Assembly (NCBI GenBank): GCA_023434425.1
Contig: JAEYSS010000174.1
Location: forward strand, 1-8,463
DNA: 8,463 nucleotides
Source of the DNA: Pseudomonadota bacterium
GTDB taxonomy: Bacteria; Pseudomonadota; Alphaproteobacteria; Ferrovibrionales; Ferrovibrionaceae
Direction: 5' to 3'
The notes beneath the pieces were generated by a model. It was given only the letters and a program-made list of their open reading frames with translations. It ran no database searches and was not told the DNA's origin. The translations under genes were made by a program, and so were the position numbers. This document shows positions 7,408 through 8,463 of the stretch, piece by piece. Position 1 is the stretch's first letter; every line of letters begins with the position of its first letter.

Positions 7408-8112
7408 ATGGCCTCCACCGTCAGTCACCTTCTCCCTTTGCCCCGCGACCGGTCGCGGCAAGTGGCGCCGCAGGTTTTCGATCTGCTGCGCGACGCCATC
7501 ATCAATCTGGATCTGGTGCCCGGCACCGTGCTGTCCCGCCCGGAACTGCAGCTGCAGTTCAGCCTCAGTTCGACGCCGATCCGCGATGCGCTGATGCGGC
7601 TGGCCGAGGAAGCGCTGGTCGATATCTTTCCCCAGCATGCCACCGTGGTCAGCCGCATCGATCTGGACCATGCGCGCCAGGCCGCCTTCCTGCGCCGCGC
7701 CATCGAGGTCGAAGTCGTTCACAACCTTGCCAGCCACCCGGATCCGGCGCTGCTCGACCGGCTGCGGCAGAATCTGCGCCAGCAGCAGGCGCTGGCCGAA
7801 AGCGGTGCGCTGCTGGAATTCAACGCCGTGGACCGCGCCATGCACCGCATGATGTATGACGCAGCCGGCGTGCCCGACCTGTGGACGGTGATGCTGAAGC
7901 GCAATGGCCATATCGAACGCCTGCGCCGCCTGCATCTGCCGATGAAGGGCAAGGTCGACCAGACCATCCGCGACCATGTCGCCATCGTGGAGGCGATTGC
8001 CGCCGGCGATCCCGCAGCCGCGGCGCGCGAGGTGCGCGCGCATCTGTCGCGCTCGCTGGCCTTCATCGAAGGCATCCGGGCGCATTACCCGGCCGACTAT
8101 TTCCGCGACTGA
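7408..8112 (+). CDS. GntR family transcriptional regulator, FCD (FadR) type
   Basis: 234-aa cytoplasmic one-component regulator. The N-terminal winged helix (about residues 18-85) has the GntR signature LVPGTVLSRPELQLQFSLSSTPIRDAL and the recognition helix in SSTPIRDALMRLAEEALV. The C-terminal FCD domain (about 88-222) is all helical and keeps the metal/ligand residues D142, H146 (DRAMH), H190 (RDHVAIVEAI) and H212 (VRAHLSRS); such domains sense carboxylic acids, often with a metal ion. It is transcribed away from the sugar-acid operon across a perfect palindrome, so it most probably represses that operon and responds to a sugar acid or keto-deoxy acid. The GGGGG run (7401-7405) is too close to the ATG to be a normal ribosome-binding site. 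It converges with the TauE/SafE gene, with 13 bases between stop codons. Confidence 0.93.
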   Translation: MASTVSHLLPLPRDRSRQVAPQVFDLLRDAIINLDLVPGTVLSRPELQLQFSLSSTPIRDALMRLAEEALVDIFPQHATVVSRIDLDHARQAAFLRRAIEVEVVHNLASHPDPALLDRLRQNLRQQQALAESGALLEFNAVDRAMHRMMYDAAGVPDLWTVMLKRNGHIERLRRLHLPMKGKVDQTIRDHVAIVEAIAAGDPAAAAREVRAHLSRSLAFIEGIRAHYPADYFRD

Positions 8113-8125
8113 CTAGACGACCCGC

Positions 8126-8463
8126 CTAGACCACCTTCGGCAGCGCCGAGGCCAGCATCGCGAGTCCCGACACGGTCAGCAGGCCGAGCACGAGGCGGCG
8201 GAAGGCCGCGTCGCTGATGCCGATATACAGCCTTGCCCCCAGCAGCGTCGGGATCAGCATGGCCGGCAGCACGATGGCGAGCATCGGCAGGGTGGCCGTG
8301 GTGATCACGCCGGTGCCCACGTAAAGCGCCAGCGTGACGCCCAGCATGCCGAGGTTGAAATTCTGGATCACCGCGCGCTGCCGGTCTTTCGCCATGCCGC
8401 GCAGCGTGCACCACAGCGTCGGGATCGCGCCCGAGACGCCACCGATGCCGCCCAGCACGCCGC
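8126..8463 (-). CDS. TauE/SafE family membrane permease (C-terminal part, 5' end outside window)
   Basis: The last 111 or so residues of an integral membrane protein of the TauE/SafE family, usually about 250 aa with seven or eight helices. The fragment opens with GGIGGVSGAIPTLWCTLRGMAKDRQRAVIQNFN, the conserved glycine-rich loop and re-entrant segment of the second family repeat. Three hydrophobic helices follow (roughly MLGVTLALYVGTGVI, LPMLAIVLPAMLIPTLL and LVLGLLTVSGLAMLASAL). The family exports or imports sulfonates, sulfite, sulfoacetate and other organic anions, so the name alone does not set the substrate. The frame is open to the window edge, so the GTG at 8458 is internal. It may be the end of an unrelated operon or an anion transporter tied to the sugar-acid genes. 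Confidence 0.88.
   Translation of the reverse strand, partial: GVLGGIGGVSGAIPTLWCTLRGMAKDRQRAVIQNFNLGMLGVTLALYVGTGVITTATLPMLAIVLPAMLIPTLLGARLYIGISDAAFRRLVLGLLTVSGLAMLASALPKVV

Noticed and set aside
7378..8085. 235-codon - strand frame over the GntR gene
   Set aside because: Antisense shadow of a clear GntR/FCD regulator; runs into the operator region and has no family features.

Overview
The window is GC-rich chromosomal DNA, almost fully coding, from what looks like an alphaproteobacterium. The evidence is the gene families (an FPR with the alphaproteobacterial-style C-terminus, DUF2783, a 579-aa arabonate-dehydratase-type IlvD/Edd protein, an orphan Bug/TctC receptor) and a CCTCGGGCTTGTCCCGAGG palindromic element of a kind common in that class. 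A finer assignment (for example Rhodospirillales-like) would be a guess. Nothing indicates phage, IS elements, CRISPR, tRNA or rRNA.

Region 1 (1-1128, + strand) is the tail of a phenylacetate (paa) operon: the 3' part of paaG (ring-1,2-epoxyphenylacetyl-CoA isomerase), paaI (thioesterase) and a 67-aa DUF2783 protein with a good ribosome-binding site. Region 2 (1130-2438, - strand) converges on it with one base between the stop codons. It holds a TfoX N-terminal-domain protein and a ferredoxin-NADP+ reductase (fpr).

Region 3 (2439-2832) is the only long non-coding stretch. Next to fpr it is AT-rich with two short palindromes. Its far end is a pair of inverted palindromic repeats (2711-2800), placed where the neighbouring operon's transcript should end.

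Region 4 (2833-7323, - strand) is a four-gene sugar-acid catabolic cluster, in transcription order: periplasmic Bug/TctC solute receptor, IlvD/Edd aldonate dehydratase, SMP-30/gluconolactonase-type lactonase, RraA-family protein. The gene set suggests uptake or sensing of a sugar lactone or acid, lactone opening, dehydration to a 2-keto-3-deoxy acid, and then possibly cleavage by the RraA-family protein acting as a pyruvate aldolase. No sugar dehydrogenase and no conventional KDPG/DHDPS-type aldolase lies in the window. A strong terminator-like hairpin separates the receptor gene from the enzymes.

Region 5 (7324-8112) is the control region plus a divergent GntR/FCD regulator. A perfect 18-bp palindrome (GCACTAATGCATTAGTGC, 7359-7376) fills the spacer of a good promoter for the receptor gene and lies just upstream of the regulator's own -10, so one operator could control both directions. 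Region 6 (8126-8463, - strand) is the C-terminal part of a TauE/SafE-family membrane permease that runs off the window.

The most interesting unit is regions 4-5: a coherent, locally regulated non-phosphorylative sugar-acid pathway whose last step seems to be assigned to an RraA-like protein with a non-standard active-site motif.
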